A stretch of DNA of 64,000 bases from Glutamicibacter protophormiae (GCF_014647495.1 NZ_BMPH01000011.1:93354-157353); one strand, 5' to 3'; shown: positions 17,208 to 30,885, numbered from the stretch's first letter. Program-made: numbers and translations. The notes: a model not told the origin generated them from the letters alone.

Positions 17208-17633
17208 TTAGGCCTTTTGCTTGGATCCGGCGCCCTTGACCAGCGCCCGGTCGACTTCGTGAATTCCCAGGCAGAAACCCACCGAAAGGATGAGCGACTT
17301 GATGGTCAGCTCGCTGATGTCGTCGGGAACGTAGACCAGCTGCACCGGCCCGGCCAAGATGATCAGGACCAGCGCCCAGATGTTGTAGGCCCAGGAGGTC
17401 TTTGCTTCCATCATCTGCGGGTGCCGCGCCCGGCGGCGGACCGTGCGCACGGTCAGCACGATGATGACGACCGCGAGGATGGCGGCGCCGAGGAAAAAGA
17501 AGTTGCGCTGGGTCCTCAGCCACGCCAGGGTCGAGCCGACCAGGATGCCGGCCAAGGCCGAAGCCCACCAGCTGATGGAGCGCAATTCGTGCGGCGTGGT
17601 CTCCGAGCTTCCGGTGGATTTACCTGTCGCCAT
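17208..17633 (-). CDS. Small four-helix membrane protein, unknown function
   Basis: 141 residues with four hydrophobic segments (about 23-38, 44-61, 82-101 and 108-124) and short polar ends. The ATG at 17633 has an excellent ribosome site, GGAAGGAG. There is no family I can name. It lies between the XRE-cupin regulator and the APC permease on the same strand, with 134 bp to the permease, so a link to transport is possible but unproven. Confidence 0.65.
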   Translation of the reverse strand: MATGKSTGSSETTPHELRSISWWASALAGILVGSTLAWLRTQRNFFFLGAAILAVVIIVLTVRTVRRRARHPQMMEAKTSWAYNIWALVLIILAGPVQLVYVPDDISELTIKSLILSVGFCLGIHEVDRALVKGAGSKQKA

Positions 17634-17780
17634 TGCGCTCCTTCCCGTTTTCACTAGCCCGCCTGCGTTGACAGGCACTATTCCAAGAATACGCGGTGCA
17701 TTGGCCAGACGTGAACGCGGGCCCTCCTCCCGGCGCGCACCGCCCGGGCGGCCGCGCCGCGCTCGGGGCGCGGCCGTTGC

Positions 17781-18344
17781 TCAGAGAATCAGGGTCCAGA
17801 GCACCACGGCGGGTTCGTCCCCGGGGTTTTCCCAGCTGTGCGGTTCGCGCCCCGGGAACGTCATGGTGTCCCCCGCGGCGAGCTCGACCCGCTGCTCGGG
17901 AAGCACCAGCGTGAACACCCCGGAGGCCACGTGCAGCACTTCGAGTTCGCAGTCCACCGAATACAGCTCAGCCTCTCCCCTGCCGCGCGGTTCCACCTCG
18001 GCGCGGATGACCTGGACGCGCTTTTCGCCGCGCGGGGTGACCAGCTGCTCGGTGATCCCCGAGCCGCCCAGCGAAATCCTCGGCGCCTCGCCCAGGCGCA
18101 CCAAGGTGGTGTCGGGGACCTCGAACAGGGTTCCGACCTCGATACCCAGCACCTCGCAGAGCTTGAGCAGCGTGGAGACCGACGGGCTGGTCAAATCCCG
18201 TTCGACGCGGGAAAGAAAACCCTTGGTCAGCCCGGACAGCTCGGCGACCTGGTCGATCGTCATGCGCTGCTGCTGGCGGATGCCGCGCAGTCGTGCACCG
18301 ATGTTGATTGATGAGCCTGAGGGTTCAACGGGCAGAGCTTTCAT
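17781..18344 (-). CDS. XRE family regulator with C-terminal cupin domain
   Basis: 187-residue regulator. The N-terminal HTH_3 domain (about residues 14-68) contains MTIDQVAELSGLTKGFLSRVERDLTSPSVSTLLKLC, and the C-terminal cupin (about 110-187) contains the HxxxG-like stretch ending FPGREPHSWENPG. This architecture (PuuR/SutR-like) senses a small metabolite through the cupin and often controls amine or amino-acid catabolism, which fits the neighbouring permease and transaminase genes. I chose the ATG at 18344; a longer frame begins 90 bp upstream. A 19-bp palindrome lies in front and may be its own operator. Confidence 0.8.
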   Translation of the reverse strand: MKALPVEPSGSSINIGARLRGIRQQQRMTIDQVAELSGLTKGFLSRVERDLTSPSVSTLLKLCEVLGIEVGTLFEVPDTTLVRLGEAPRISLGGSGITEQLVTPRGEKRVQVIRAEVEPRGRGEAELYSVDCELEVLHVASGVFTLVLPEQRVELAAGDTMTFPGREPHSWENPGDEPAVVLWTLIL

Positions 18345-18443
18345 CAGTGGGGCACCTGAACCTGTTCTCTCGGAGGATGGGCAGCGACCGCGGGCGTGTT
18401 CTCCTGCCGGCCGTTGCGCGCCCCAGTTTACCAATACGCAACA

Positions 18444-18462
18444 TCCGTCCAGCCTGGACGGA
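18444..18462. promoter_or_regulatory. Palindromic operator candidate between XRE-cupin and DinB genes
   Basis: TCCGTCCA-GCC-TGGACGGA is a perfect 8-bp inverted repeat in the divergent spacer, about 100 bp from the XRE-cupin start. Confidence 0.45.
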
Positions 18463-18531
18463 AGATTATGACACCTTTCGGGCAGGCTTCCCGTTGGCTG
18501 GATCCGGTATCCGCCGGCCGGGGCCCGCGCC

Positions 18532-18537
18532 TACACT
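18532..18537 (+). promoter_or_regulatory. Putative -10 box, leaderless
   Basis: TACACT lies 6 nt before the ATG at 18544. No ribosome site is present. Confidence 0.5.
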
Positions 18538-18543
18538 CGATCC

Positions 18544-19143
18544 ATGGACTCCACCCCGAACAGCACCGCCGCCCGGCTGCGGGAATACCTGAACGATGCG
18601 CGCCAAGCGGTGATCTTCAAAAGCGGGCAGCTCAGCGAGGAACTGGCCCGCCAGCCCATGACCGGCACCGGCACCCACATCCTGGGGGTCGTGCACCACC
18701 TGGCCATCACCGAGTACGGCTATTTCGGGTTGTGCCTCAACCGGCCGGTAGACGACCCCTACGCGCGGAAGCTGTTGGAGCTCGATGACCCGCAGGCGGA
18801 TTTCATCCCTCCGGCAGACTTCTCCGCACAGCAGGTCATCGACCTCTACCAGCGGGCCATCGAGTTCGCCGACGCAGGATTCGACGAGCTCGAGCTCGCT
18901 TCCCCGGCCGAAGTCCCCTGGTGGGTCCGCCACCGGCAGACCACCCTTGAGCGCCTGATGGTGCACATGATCGCCGAGACCTCGCGCCATGCAGGCCATC
19001 TGGACATCGTGCGCGAACTGCTGGACGGGCAGGTCGGGCTGCGCCCCGAAGCCCCGAACCTGCCGGACTACACGGCCCGGCAATGGCAGGAGCAGCGGGA
19101 CCGGCTGCAGCAGGCCGCCGACTCGAAGCGCGGCAGCGGCTAG
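18544..19143 (+). CDS. DinB/DUF664 family protein
   Basis: 199-residue four-helix-bundle protein. Three His positions expected to bind a metal are visible: in HILGVVHHLAITEYGYF (about residues 45-60), and in MVHMIAETSRHAGHLDIVRE (about 140-160). DinB-like enzymes include mycothiol- and bacillithiol-dependent transferases and stress proteins, and mycothiol is the actinobacterial thiol. A thiol-transferase role is therefore possible but not shown. No SD is seen; a -10 box sits 6 nt before the start. Confidence 0.8.
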   Translation: MDSTPNSTAARLREYLNDARQAVIFKSGQLSEELARQPMTGTGTHILGVVHHLAITEYGYFGLCLNRPVDDPYARKLLELDDPQADFIPPADFSAQQVIDLYQRAIEFADAGFDELELASPAEVPWWVRHRQTTLERLMVHMIAETSRHAGHLDIVRELLDGQVGLRPEAPNLPDYTARQWQEQRDRLQQAADSKRGSG

Positions 19144-19347
19144 GGCGTTGCCCGGCGGTCATATTACGGAACGGAACTTCACTGCTTAATCGCGCGAAGG
19201 TAGCATCGGCAGTGTTGCTTCACGAGACGCGGCGCCAAGCTCCGACTGGCCGCGCACCAACCCCAGGTTCATGGGTGGTTCGGATGAAGAAGCGGTCCGG
19301 GCATCAACCGATGCACGGGCAAGAGCTCAGCGAGAGTTGTCCCTGCC

Positions 19348-19614
19348 ATGGCATTTTCCGTCCTCCCCATTATCGATCTGCAAACCGGCCAGGTGCAGTT
19401 CACGGTGCAGGGCCGCTGGCACACCCGCTATATCGCCGATCCCGCGCATCTTGAACGGCTGGTCTCCCGCTCCTCCCGGCGCCCGGTGTTCGATCCCCGG
19501 GGTGGGGAGCTGGTGGTGTTCTTGGCGGCCGCCGGACAGCCGGACGGGCGCAGGTGCGCTTTTAGGCTTGCCAAATTCCCCGGCACCATCGCACTGGCTA
19601 GAGTGAGAGGCTGA
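19348..19614 (+). CDS. Hypothetical protein
   Basis: 88 residues with no recognised domain. It starts MAFSVLPIIDLQTGQ, with several short beta-like stretches and no signal or membrane segment. It lies 52 bp upstream of the VIT1-type gene on the same strand. Codon bias is compatible with coding, but the ribosome site is weak (GAGAG about 16 nt away), so this is a tentative gene. Confidence 0.35.
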   Translation: MAFSVLPIIDLQTGQVQFTVQGRWHTRYIADPAHLERLVSRSSRRPVFDPRGGELVVFLAAAGQPDGRRCAFRLAKFPGTIALARVRG

Positions 19615-19666
19615 ACAGAACCCCGGGTTTCGTTGAGAAATCCCAAGCCGTAGGAGAGTCATCCTC

Positions 19667-20773
19667 GTGATGCCGCAACACCCCGCGACGCAGCCCACCC
19701 CCGCCCAGATCCGCCGCTGGCGCAAGTACGTTGCGGACGAGGTCGCCGAAGGCGCGATCTACCGCGCGCTGGCCCGAAGGAAGACCGGACAGGAAAAGCA
19801 GATCCTGCTGGGCCTGGCCGCGGCCGAGGAACGCCACGAGGAATACTGGCGCACCAAGCTCGGCGAGCATGCCCGCCCGGTACGGCCCTCGCTGCGCCGC
19901 AGCTTCCTGCGTTTCCTGGCGCTGAGCTTCGGCTCGGTGTTTGTGCTGGCGCTGGCCCAGCGGGCCGAAAGCAGCACCCCCTACGCGACCGATGCCGATG
20001 CCTCCCCGCAGATGGCCGCCGACGAGCAGGTCCATGAGGAAGTCGTCCGCGCCTTGGCCACCGCCGGCCGCGCGCAGCTGTCGGGCAACTTCCGCGCCGC
20101 CGTCTTCGGCGCCAACGACGGCCTGGTTTCCAACCTGGCCCTGGTCATGGGCATCGGTGCGACCGGCGTTTCCTCCGGGCTGGTGCTGTTCTCCGGCATT
20201 GCCGGCCTGCTGGCCGGCGCGCTGTCCATGGCCGCGGGCGAATACGTCTCGGTGCGCTCCCAGCGCGAGCTGCTCACCGCCTCGCGCCCCACCCAGGTGA
20301 CCCTGACCGCCGCTCCGGACCTGGATCTGGACGCCAACGAACTGGTGCTCATCTACAAGGCCCGCGGCATGACCGACGAGGACGCCGAGCACCGCGCCGC
20401 CGAACGCATGGGCCTGTTCACCTGCGACTGCAACCCGTCCTTCTCGCTGAACCCGGAAGCCCGGGCCGAAGAACTGGAGAACGAGCACGAGGAACTGGGC
20501 TCGGCCACCGGCGCCGCGGCGACCTCCTTCTGCCTGTTCGCCTCCGGCGCGGTCATTCCGATCCTGCCGTACATCTTCGGCATGTCGGGCCTGGCCGCGA
20601 TCATCACCTCGGTGCTGCTGGTCGGCGCCGCGCTGATGATCACCGGCGGCATCGTCGGGCTGTTGTCCGGGGCTTCGCCGATGAAGCGCGGCCTGCGCCA
20701 GCTGGCCATCGGCTGGGGCGCCGCCGCCGTCACCTACTGCCTGGGCCTGCTGTTCGGCACCAACGTCGCCTGA
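19667..20773 (+). CDS. Rubrerythrin-VIT1 fusion, iron/manganese transporter family
   Basis: 368 residues. The N-terminal ferritin-like domain (about 15-75) has E-x2-H pairs, such as AAEERHEEYW, that could bind iron. The C-terminal VIT1/CCC1 domain (about 125-368) has five membrane helices and the signature GANDGLVSNLALVMGIGATG, with the metal-binding MAAGEYVSVRSQRE loop. Proteins of this build move Fe2+ or Mn2+ across the membrane, and the MbfA members export iron. It starts at GTG 19667 (or ATG 19670) behind GGAGAG. It probably limits cytoplasmic iron. The nearest iron regulator is the IdeR-type gene at 36925, not adjacent. Confidence 0.85.
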   Translation: MMPQHPATQPTPAQIRRWRKYVADEVAEGAIYRALARRKTGQEKQILLGLAAAEERHEEYWRTKLGEHARPVRPSLRRSFLRFLALSFGSVFVLALAQRAESSTPYATDADASPQMAADEQVHEEVVRALATAGRAQLSGNFRAAVFGANDGLVSNLALVMGIGATGVSSGLVLFSGIAGLLAGALSMAAGEYVSVRSQRELLTASRPTQVTLTAAPDLDLDANELVLIYKARGMTDEDAEHRAAERMGLFTCDCNPSFSLNPEARAEELENEHEELGSATGAAATSFCLFASGAVIPILPYIFGMSGLAAIITSVLLVGAALMITGGIVGLLSGASPMKRGLRQLAIGWGAAAVTYCLGLLFGTNVA

Positions 20774-20800
20774 GCCCCGCTGGCCCCGTCAGCCAGTCCC

Positions 20801-20834
20801 GCGGCCGTCGCCTGATCCACCAGGCGGCGGCCGC
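20801..20834. terminator. Bidirectional hairpin terminator
   Basis: A 14-bp stem with one G-U pair (GCGGCCGTCGCCTG against CAGGCGGCGGCCGC) and a 6-nt loop, between the convergent VIT1 and LOG genes. Confidence 0.75.
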
Positions 20835-20842
20835 TTCCGTTC

Positions 20843-22021
20843 TCAAAACCTGGTGCGCCGGCGCAGCGGCTGCATGCCGCCGATGAATTCCACTGCCTCG
20901 GCCACCGAATCGACCAGCGCGATCTTGTCCTCCATGGTCTGCTCGGCGGCCAGCGCCTTGAGCAGCTGCCAGGCCGGCAAGGTGCGGGTCCAGTGCTCGC
21001 GGCCGACCAGCACCAGCGGCACCACCCTGGCCCCGGTGGCGTAGTAGTTCTCGCAGGCGTCCTGGAAGATCTCCTGCACCGTGCCCGCGGATCCAGGCAG
21101 CACCACGATCCCGCCGTTGGACTGCTCCAGCAGCAGCGCTTCGCGGGTCGAATTGGCGAAGAACTTGGCGATGTGCGTGGCGAACAAGTTCGGCGGCTCG
21201 TGCCCGAAGAACCAGGTCGGCACCCCCAGCGACGTGCGTTCCGAGGGGAAGCGGGCCTTGACGGCGAGCGCGGTGCGCGCCCAGCCGGTGCGCCGGCGGA
21301 TCGCATCCGGCTCGGCGGCCAGCATCTGCAGGGCCGTGGAGACCTCCGCCGGCCCGTAGTCGGCCAGCCACGCCCCGGCGTTCGCTGCTTCCATGGCTCC
21401 CGGTCCCCCGCCGGTGGCTACCGCGTATCCGGCGCGGGTCAGCTGCGCGCCCAGGTCCAGCGCCTGCGCATACCGTTCGGTGCCGCGGCTCAGTGCATGC
21501 CCGCCCATGACCCCGATGATCGGGGTGTCCTTGAAGGCGCCGTCGTAGACCTCGGCGATCAACGCCTGCCCCACATGGTGGTCGTGCAGCGTTGCAGCCA
21601 TCGCCTGGTCGTCGGTGAGCGACCGGCGCGGGCCGTGCTGCTGCGAATAGGTGTAGATCAACGCGTCGGGCACGTGGTCATAGGTCTGGCTTCGGATTCC
21701 CTCGTACAGCTCCTCGGGGGTGTACAGGCCTCGGCCGCTGGTGCGGAAGGGCAGCTGCTCGCCCGAGTCCATGCACAGGCCGCCGGTGCGCTGCACCAGG
21801 GCGCGGCCGGCCTCGCTGAACTGGCAGTCGATGAACAGCGCCTCCGCCAGGTCCAGCGCCGCGAGCTCCGTATCGCGTTCACGCAGATCCACCCGGTGCA
21901 CACGCCAGCTGCGGCCGCGGGAGCGCTGGAAGCCCAGCGCTTCGGCCGCCAACCTGTCAAATTCTGCCAGTGAAGTGATGTTCACGGCTCGCGCCGGAAG
22001 ATACGGCCAGACTTGGGACAT
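20843..22021 (-). CDS. LOG family (Rossmann-like) protein, possible nucleotide nucleosidase
   Basis: 392 residues. The LOG/lysine-decarboxylase-like Rossmann core lies at about residues 160-340. It has the nucleotide loop ATGGGPGAMEAANAGA and the second motif VLPGSAGTVQEIFQDA, where the usual PGGxGTxxE has Ser for the second Gly. It is longer than cytokinin-type LOG proteins (about 200 aa) and closer in plan to PpnN/YgdH nucleosidases, which cut nucleotide monophosphates. The ATG at 22021 has a TAGCGT -10 box 6 nt away and is probably leaderless. Confidence 0.75.
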   Translation of the reverse strand: MSQVWPYLPARAVNITSLAEFDRLAAEALGFQRSRGRSWRVHRVDLRERDTELAALDLAEALFIDCQFSEAGRALVQRTGGLCMDSGEQLPFRTSGRGLYTPEELYEGIRSQTYDHVPDALIYTYSQQHGPRRSLTDDQAMAATLHDHHVGQALIAEVYDGAFKDTPIIGVMGGHALSRGTERYAQALDLGAQLTRAGYAVATGGGPGAMEAANAGAWLADYGPAEVSTALQMLAAEPDAIRRRTGWARTALAVKARFPSERTSLGVPTWFFGHEPPNLFATHIAKFFANSTREALLLEQSNGGIVVLPGSAGTVQEIFQDACENYYATGARVVPLVLVGREHWTRTLPAWQLLKALAAEQTMEDKIALVDSVAEAVEFIGGMQPLRRRTRF

Positions 22022-22027
22022 GGCTCC

Positions 22028-22033
22028 ACGCTA
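22028..22033 (-). promoter_or_regulatory. Putative -10 box, leaderless
   Basis: Read leftward, TAGCGT lies 6 nt before the ATG at 22021. Confidence 0.45.
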
Positions 22034-22108
22034 CGTGACAGTTAGGGATTATTCACAGTAGGGGGCTCTCAACTTTCACGACGGGCCAGAACGTGAAACG
22101 ATAAGCGG

Positions 22109-25459
<3,351 letters not shown>

Positions 25460-25668
25460 CAGGTTGATTAACTCTTCGTGGTTTAGCAGGCGCTTACCAG
25501 CAAGACACGATATATTCAATATGCCACCTCATGTGCGTTACGACACACCGGACGCACGAGTCGGGCACCCCCATGGAGGTCTTCTCCAGGGGGCAGCGCA
25601 AGATGAAGGCGGTCATAACCGTGTCCCTGATCAAATCGGAGACTCTGAGTACACCGAAAGATGACTGG

Positions 25669-25905
25669 ATGAACGCTTCGGTGACGACGGAAGCAGATCG
25701 TGTGGTGATTGAAACCGAGCAGGAGCGCCTGCTCTTGGAGAACGACCGGCTTCTGGAAAAAATCCGGAAAGTCCTCGCTTCTCCGCTGGATGAGATCTTC
25801 TATAACCCGAAGCATCGGATGCTGTTGATTCCGGGAGCCTTCGCGGTCATTGGATCCTCGTTCCTGAGGGTGGACACCGAGGCCGCAACCGGCCTGCGGG
25901 GCTAG
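25669..25905 (+). CDS. Hypothetical protein with helical N-terminal segment
   Basis: About 78 residues if started at ATG 25669; the frame is open back to 25531 (124 residues). Residues 7-33 (VTTEADRVV to KIRKVL region) are charged and helical, possibly a coiled coil, followed by the hydrophobic MLLIPGAFAVIGSSFL. No family is recognised. Base composition here is lower in GC than the flanking helicase and sucCD genes. It could be a small membrane-associated protein or a chance frame. Confidence 0.35.
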   Translation: MNASVTTEADRVVIETEQERLLLENDRLLEKIRKVLASPLDEIFYNPKHRMLLIPGAFAVIGSSFLRVDTEAATGLRG

Positions 25906-26007
25906 GCGCCCCGAGCACTGCAATACCCCGGGCCAGCATCCCAGAGCCGGCTTGGGGCCGTTTCCCAAATCTTCTGATTCGTAGCCACAACGCCGTGGAG
26001 ACGAAAA

Positions 26008-26050
26008 ATGGCCGCCCGAGCCACGGTAATCCCGTGGCACAGGCGGCCAT
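26008..26050 (-). terminator. Terminator of sucCD
   Basis: A two-part stem, ATGGCCGCC/GGCGGCCAT outside and GCCACGG/CCGTGGC inside. Read leftward it is followed by TTTTTCG. Confidence 0.85.
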
Positions 26051-26088
26051 TGCGCTCCCACCCGGTCACACCGGGTTTGAAACCTCGT

Positions 26089-26991
<903 letters not shown>

Positions 26992-27007
26992 TGTTCGCTA
27001 ATCCCTC

Positions 27008-28180
27008 TTACTTCGCTGCGTTGGCGAGCTCGGCGGCCTTGTCGGCGCCCTCGTCCATGGTTGCTGCCAGGGTCACCAGTGGGTGGTTGGCTTCGGCCAG
27101 GATGGCGCGGCCTTCTTCAACGTTGTTGCCGTCCAGGCGGACGACCAGCGGCTTGTTCGCTGCGTCACCCAGGGTGTTCAGCGCGCCGACGATGCCGTTT
27201 GCCACGGCGTCGCATGCGGTGATGCCGCCGAAGACGTTGACGAACACGGACTTGACCTGCGGGTCGTTCAGGATGACGTCCAGGCCCGAAGCCATGACCT
27301 CAGCCGAGGCGCCGCCGCCGATGTCCAGGAAGTTCGCCGGCTTCACGCCGCCGTGGTTCTCGCCAGCGTAGGCGACAACGTCCAGGGTCGACATGACCAG
27401 GCCTGCACCGTTGCCGATGATGCCCACTTCGCCGTCCAGCTTGACGTAGTTCAGGCCCGCGGCCTTGGCCTTGGCCTCCAGCGGATCGGCTGCGCCCTTG
27501 TCCTCGAGCTCTTCGTGAGCCGGGTGGCGGACCTCGGAAGCGTTGTCGTCCAGGGAGACCTTGCCGTCCAGTGCGACGATGTCGCCTGCGCCGGTCTTCA
27601 CCAGCGGGTTGACCTCAACGAGGGTTGCATCCTCTTCCTTGAAGACGACCCACAGCTTCTGCAGGGTCTCTTCGACCTTGCCGCGCAGCTCCTCGGCGAA
27701 ACCGGCGGCTGCGACGATCTCGGCGGCCTTTTCGGCGTCGATGCCGACCAGCGGATCAACGGCAACGCGAGCCAGCGCCTCCGGGCGCTCCTCGGCCAGC
27801 TGCTCGATCTCCATGCCGCCCTCTACGGAGCACATGGCCAAGTAGTTGCGGTTTGCACGGTCCAGCAGCACGGAGAAGTAGAATTCCTCGGCGATGTCCG
27901 CACCCTGTGCGATCATGACCTTGTTCACGGTGTGGCCCTTGATGTCCATACCGAGAATGTTCGATGCGTGCTCGAAAGCCTCGTCTGCGGTCTTGGCAAC
28001 CTTAACGCCGCCAGCCTTGCCGCGGCCGCCGACCTTGACCTGAGCCTTAACGACTACGACGCCGCCGATCTTCTCAGCTGCGGCCTTGGCTTCTTCAGGG
28101 GTGTAAGCGACGATACCGGCAAGCACGGGAACGCCGTGTGCCTCGAATAGATCGCGCGCCTGGTACTCATACAGGTCCAC
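27008..28180 (-). CDS. sucC: Succinate-CoA ligase, beta subunit
   Basis: 390-residue ATP-grasp subunit that activates succinate. The N-terminal [19 protein letters not shown], the [16 protein letters not shown] nucleotide loop and the C-terminal CoA-ligase region [18 protein letters not shown] are typical. It starts at GTG 28180 behind GAAGGAC. First gene of the sucCD operon. The leader contains a small CACGGAC/GTCCGTG hairpin (28228-28245) of unknown purpose. Confidence 0.96.
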   Translation of the reverse strand: MDLYEYQARDLFEAHGVPVLAGIVAYTPEEAKAAAEKIGGVVVVKAQVKVGGRGKAGGVKVAKTADEAFEHASNILGMDIKGHTVNKVMIAQGADIAEEFYFSVLLDRANRNYLAMCSVEGGMEIEQLAEERPEALARVAVDPLVGIDAEKAAEIVAAAGFAEELRGKVEETLQKLWVVFKEEDATLVEVNPLVKTGAGDIVALDGKVSLDDNASEVRHPAHEELEDKGAADPLEAKAKAAGLNYVKLDGEVGIIGNGAGLVMSTLDVVAYAGENHGGVKPANFLDIGGGASAEVMASGLDVILNDPQVKSVFVNVFGGITACDAVANGIVGALNTLGDAANKPLVVRLDGNNVEEGRAILAEANHPLVTLAATMDEGADKAAELANAAK

Positions 28181-28422
28181 GGGTTTGTGTCCTTCGTTCG
28201 AAGTTCATGCTGACTCGCGGCACAGTCACGGACCTGCGTCCGTGCCGTACCCAAAGAGAGCGCACCGCAACCAAATAAGCGCCGAAATGGCGCCATAGGC
28301 CGTGCGCATTTCTCAGACTATCCTTAGTTGCTCGATCTGCCCACTTTTACAAGCTGTAGAGATTCCGCAGGATTCAACGATTGGTTATCACTGTGACCAA
28401 GCCAACAGGCTTATTGGATTGA

Positions 28423-30804
28423 CTATTCGACGATTTCGAGGGGAGCGTAACGAAGCAGGAGCCGTTTCTCGGAGTCCGGAAATTGGACTTTCGCCACGGT
28501 TTTATCCCCGGCGCCCTCCAACGCGATGACAGTGCCCAAGCCAAAGCTCGAATGCTTGACCGACTGCCCGACCTCCGGGATGACGATTTCCTTGTTCTGG
28601 ACCACGCGCTGCTTTGAAACTGGCGCGGCGTTGTGCCCGCGGGCCGGGGTGTTCGCCATCGACGAACCCGACCCCCAGTGGCTGCCTCGCGCGTAGCGGC
28701 TTGTGGCGAAGTTGACCGCTCCCGACCCGAAGGACAGCCCCGAGCCGAAGGAGGATCCCTCGCGTTTCCAGTCGATCAGCTGGGCTGGGACCTCTTCCAG
28801 GAATTGGCTGGCCGGGTTGTACTGCGCCTGCCCCCAGAGGCTGCGCTGCTCGGCGCGCGTGAGGTAGAGACGCTCGCGGGCACGGGTCAGCCCGACATAG
28901 GCGAGGCGTCGCTCTTCGGCCAGTTCCTTTTCATCGGTCATGGATCGCTGATGAGGGAAGACGCCGTGCTCCATGCCGGTCAGGAACACCACGGGGAATT
29001 CCAGCCCCTTGGCCGTATGCAGGGTCATCAACGTCACCATGCCTTCGCGCGCCGCCATGGCGGCGCCCTCCTCGTCGCTCGGGGCTTCGGGGATCTGGTC
29101 CGCGTCGGCCACCAGCGCGACCCGCTCCAGGAAGCCGGCCAGACCGCCCTCGGGTTCGTCGTTCACGTAGTCGCGTACCACGGCGACCAATTCTGCGAGG
29201 TTCTCGACCCTGGACTCGTCCTGCGGGTCGCTGGAGGACCGAAGGGTCTCCAAGTACCCGGTCTGTTCCAGCACTGCCTCCAGCGCCTCGGCCGGGCCCG
29301 AGCCTTCGGCCACCGTCTGGAGGTCGTCCATGAGCGCCACGAATGCCGCAGTCATCTTGATGCCGCGGGTACCCAGACCCGGAGCCTCGTCCGAGCGGCG
29401 CAGCGCATCCATGAAGGAGATGCGCTCGCGTTCCGCCAACGCGGCGACCGCACCCTCTGCACGATCCCCGATGCCGCGCTTGGGTTCATTGAGGATGCGC
29501 CGGACATTGATGTCGTCCTCCGGATTCACCAGGGCGCGCAGGTAGGCCAATGCGTCCTTGATTTCCTTGCGGTCGTAGAACCGGGTCCCACCGACCACCC
29601 GGTATTTCAGGTCGACGCGCATCAGCTGCTCTTCGAGCGCGCGCGACTGGGCATTGGTGCGATAGAAGATGGCTATGTCGCCGGGACGCACATCTTCGTC
29701 GTCATTCAGCCGCAGGATCTCCTCGGCGATCCACCGGGCCTCGTCGGACTCCGACTCCCCCACGTAGCCCACGATCTGTTCGCCGTCGCCGCTGGCGGTC
29801 CACAGCCGCTTGTCATTGCGGTCCGGGTTGAGCTTGATAACCTCGTTGGCAGCGGTCAGGATGTTTTGCGTGGAACGGTAGTTCTGCTCCAGCTTGATCG
29901 TCGCCGCGTTCGGGTAGTCCTTCTCGAATTCGATGATGTTCCGGATATCGGCGCCGCGGAAGGCGTAGATGGACTGGTCGGAGTCGCCGACCACGGTCAG
30001 TTCTCCCGGAGGGGTCTTTCCGTCGGGGCCGGTGAGTTCGCGAACCAGCGAGTACTGGGCGTGGTTCGTATCCTGGTATTCGTCGATCAGCACATGGCGG
30101 AACCGGCGGCGGTAGTTGTCCGCCACCGCCGGGAACGCCCGGAACATGTACACGACCTGGCCGATCAGGTCGTCGAAGTCCAGCGCATTGGCTGCGCGCA
30201 ACCGCTGGGTGTACCCACGGTAGACCTCGGAAACGGCCCGGGCGAACGGATCATTCGTGTTGATGGTCGCCGAGTAGTCCTCGTCGTCAATCAGTTCGTT
30301 CTTGAGCGAGGAGATCTTGTGCGCGATGGCCTTGGGAGTGAAGCGCTTCGGATCAATGTCCAATCCCTTGGAAACAAGGGTGATCAGGCGCAGCGAGTCT
30401 GCCGAGTCGTAGATCGAGAAGTTCGACTTCAAGCCGATGGTGGCGGCCTCGCGGCGGAGGATGCGCACGCACGACGAGTGGAACGTGGAGATCCACATCT
30501 TTTTCGCATGGTCCTCGCCAATGAGCTCGGCGGCACGTTCGCGCATTTCGGCCGCGGCCTTGTTGGTAAAGGTAATGGCCAGGATTTCGTGCGGCCGGGA
30601 GCGCCCCGTGGCCAACAGATACGCGATGCGATGGGTCAAAACGCGGGTCTTGCCCGAGCCGGCACCGGCGATGATCAGCAGCGGGCCTCCTGCGTAGCGC
30701 ACGGCCTCTTCCTGCTGCGGGTTCATGCCTACAAGAAGTTCGTCCGCGGTTGGCAAAGCCTGAGGTGTGGGTTCAGGAGCGAAGTCATCAAAAAGGAAAT
30801 CCAT
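28423..30804 (-). CDS. pcrA: ATP-dependent DNA helicase PcrA/UvrD
   Basis: 793-residue superfamily 1A 3'-5' helicase used in repair and in removing RecA or stalled polymerase. The motifs are in order: MNPQQEEAVRYAGGPLLIIAGAGSGKT (Q and Walker A, about 26-52), TFTNKAAAEMRER (motif Ia), LIDEYQDTNHAQY (motif II), GDSDQSIYAFRGAD (motif III), QNYRST (motif IV), and TLHTAKGLEFPVVFLTG with VGLTRARERLYL (motifs V and VI). The C-terminal tail ends in the Tudor-like VGQSVKHSSFGLGTV region that binds RNA polymerase in PcrA. It is next to sucCD, as in many actinobacteria. Confidence 0.95.
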   Translation of the reverse strand: MDFLFDDFAPEPTPQALPTADELLVGMNPQQEEAVRYAGGPLLIIAGAGSGKTRVLTHRIAYLLATGRSRPHEILAITFTNKAAAEMRERAAELIGEDHAKKMWISTFHSSCVRILRREAATIGLKSNFSIYDSADSLRLITLVSKGLDIDPKRFTPKAIAHKISSLKNELIDDEDYSATINTNDPFARAVSEVYRGYTQRLRAANALDFDDLIGQVVYMFRAFPAVADNYRRRFRHVLIDEYQDTNHAQYSLVRELTGPDGKTPPGELTVVGDSDQSIYAFRGADIRNIIEFEKDYPNAATIKLEQNYRSTQNILTAANEVIKLNPDRNDKRLWTASGDGEQIVGYVGESESDEARWIAEEILRLNDDEDVRPGDIAIFYRTNAQSRALEEQLMRVDLKYRVVGGTRFYDRKEIKDALAYLRALVNPEDDINVRRILNEPKRGIGDRAEGAVAALAERERISFMDALRRSDEAPGLGTRGIKMTAAFVALMDDLQTVAEGSGPAEALEAVLEQTGYLETLRSSSDPQDESRVENLAELVAVVRDYVNDEPEGGLAGFLERVALVADADQIPEAPSDEEGAAMAAREGMVTLMTLHTAKGLEFPVVFLTGMEHGVFPHQRSMTDEKELAEERRLAYVGLTRARERLYLTRAEQRSLWGQAQYNPASQFLEEVPAQLIDWKREGSSFGSGLSFGSGAVNFATSRYARGSHWGSGSSMANTPARGHNAAPVSKQRVVQNKEIVIPEVGQSVKHSSFGLGTVIALEGAGDKTVAKVQFPDSEKRLLLRYAPLEIVE

Positions 30805-30879
30805 GGTGTAGCCAGTCTACGTGGCGCATTGGACAGTATCGGGATGCCGGTCGAGCGAACCGGGACACAGCCTACCGGG

Positions 30880-30885
30880 CATAAT
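30880..30885 (+). promoter_or_regulatory. Putative -10 box, leaderless
   Basis: CATAAT lies 7 nt before the ATG at 30893. Confidence 0.45.

Noticed and set aside
15517..17211. A 564-codon open frame on the plus strand opposite the APC permease
   Set aside because: It is antisense to a gene with clear membrane helices and family motifs. Its translation is His/Gln/Asp-rich low-complexity sequence, typical of the shadow frames of high-GC genes.
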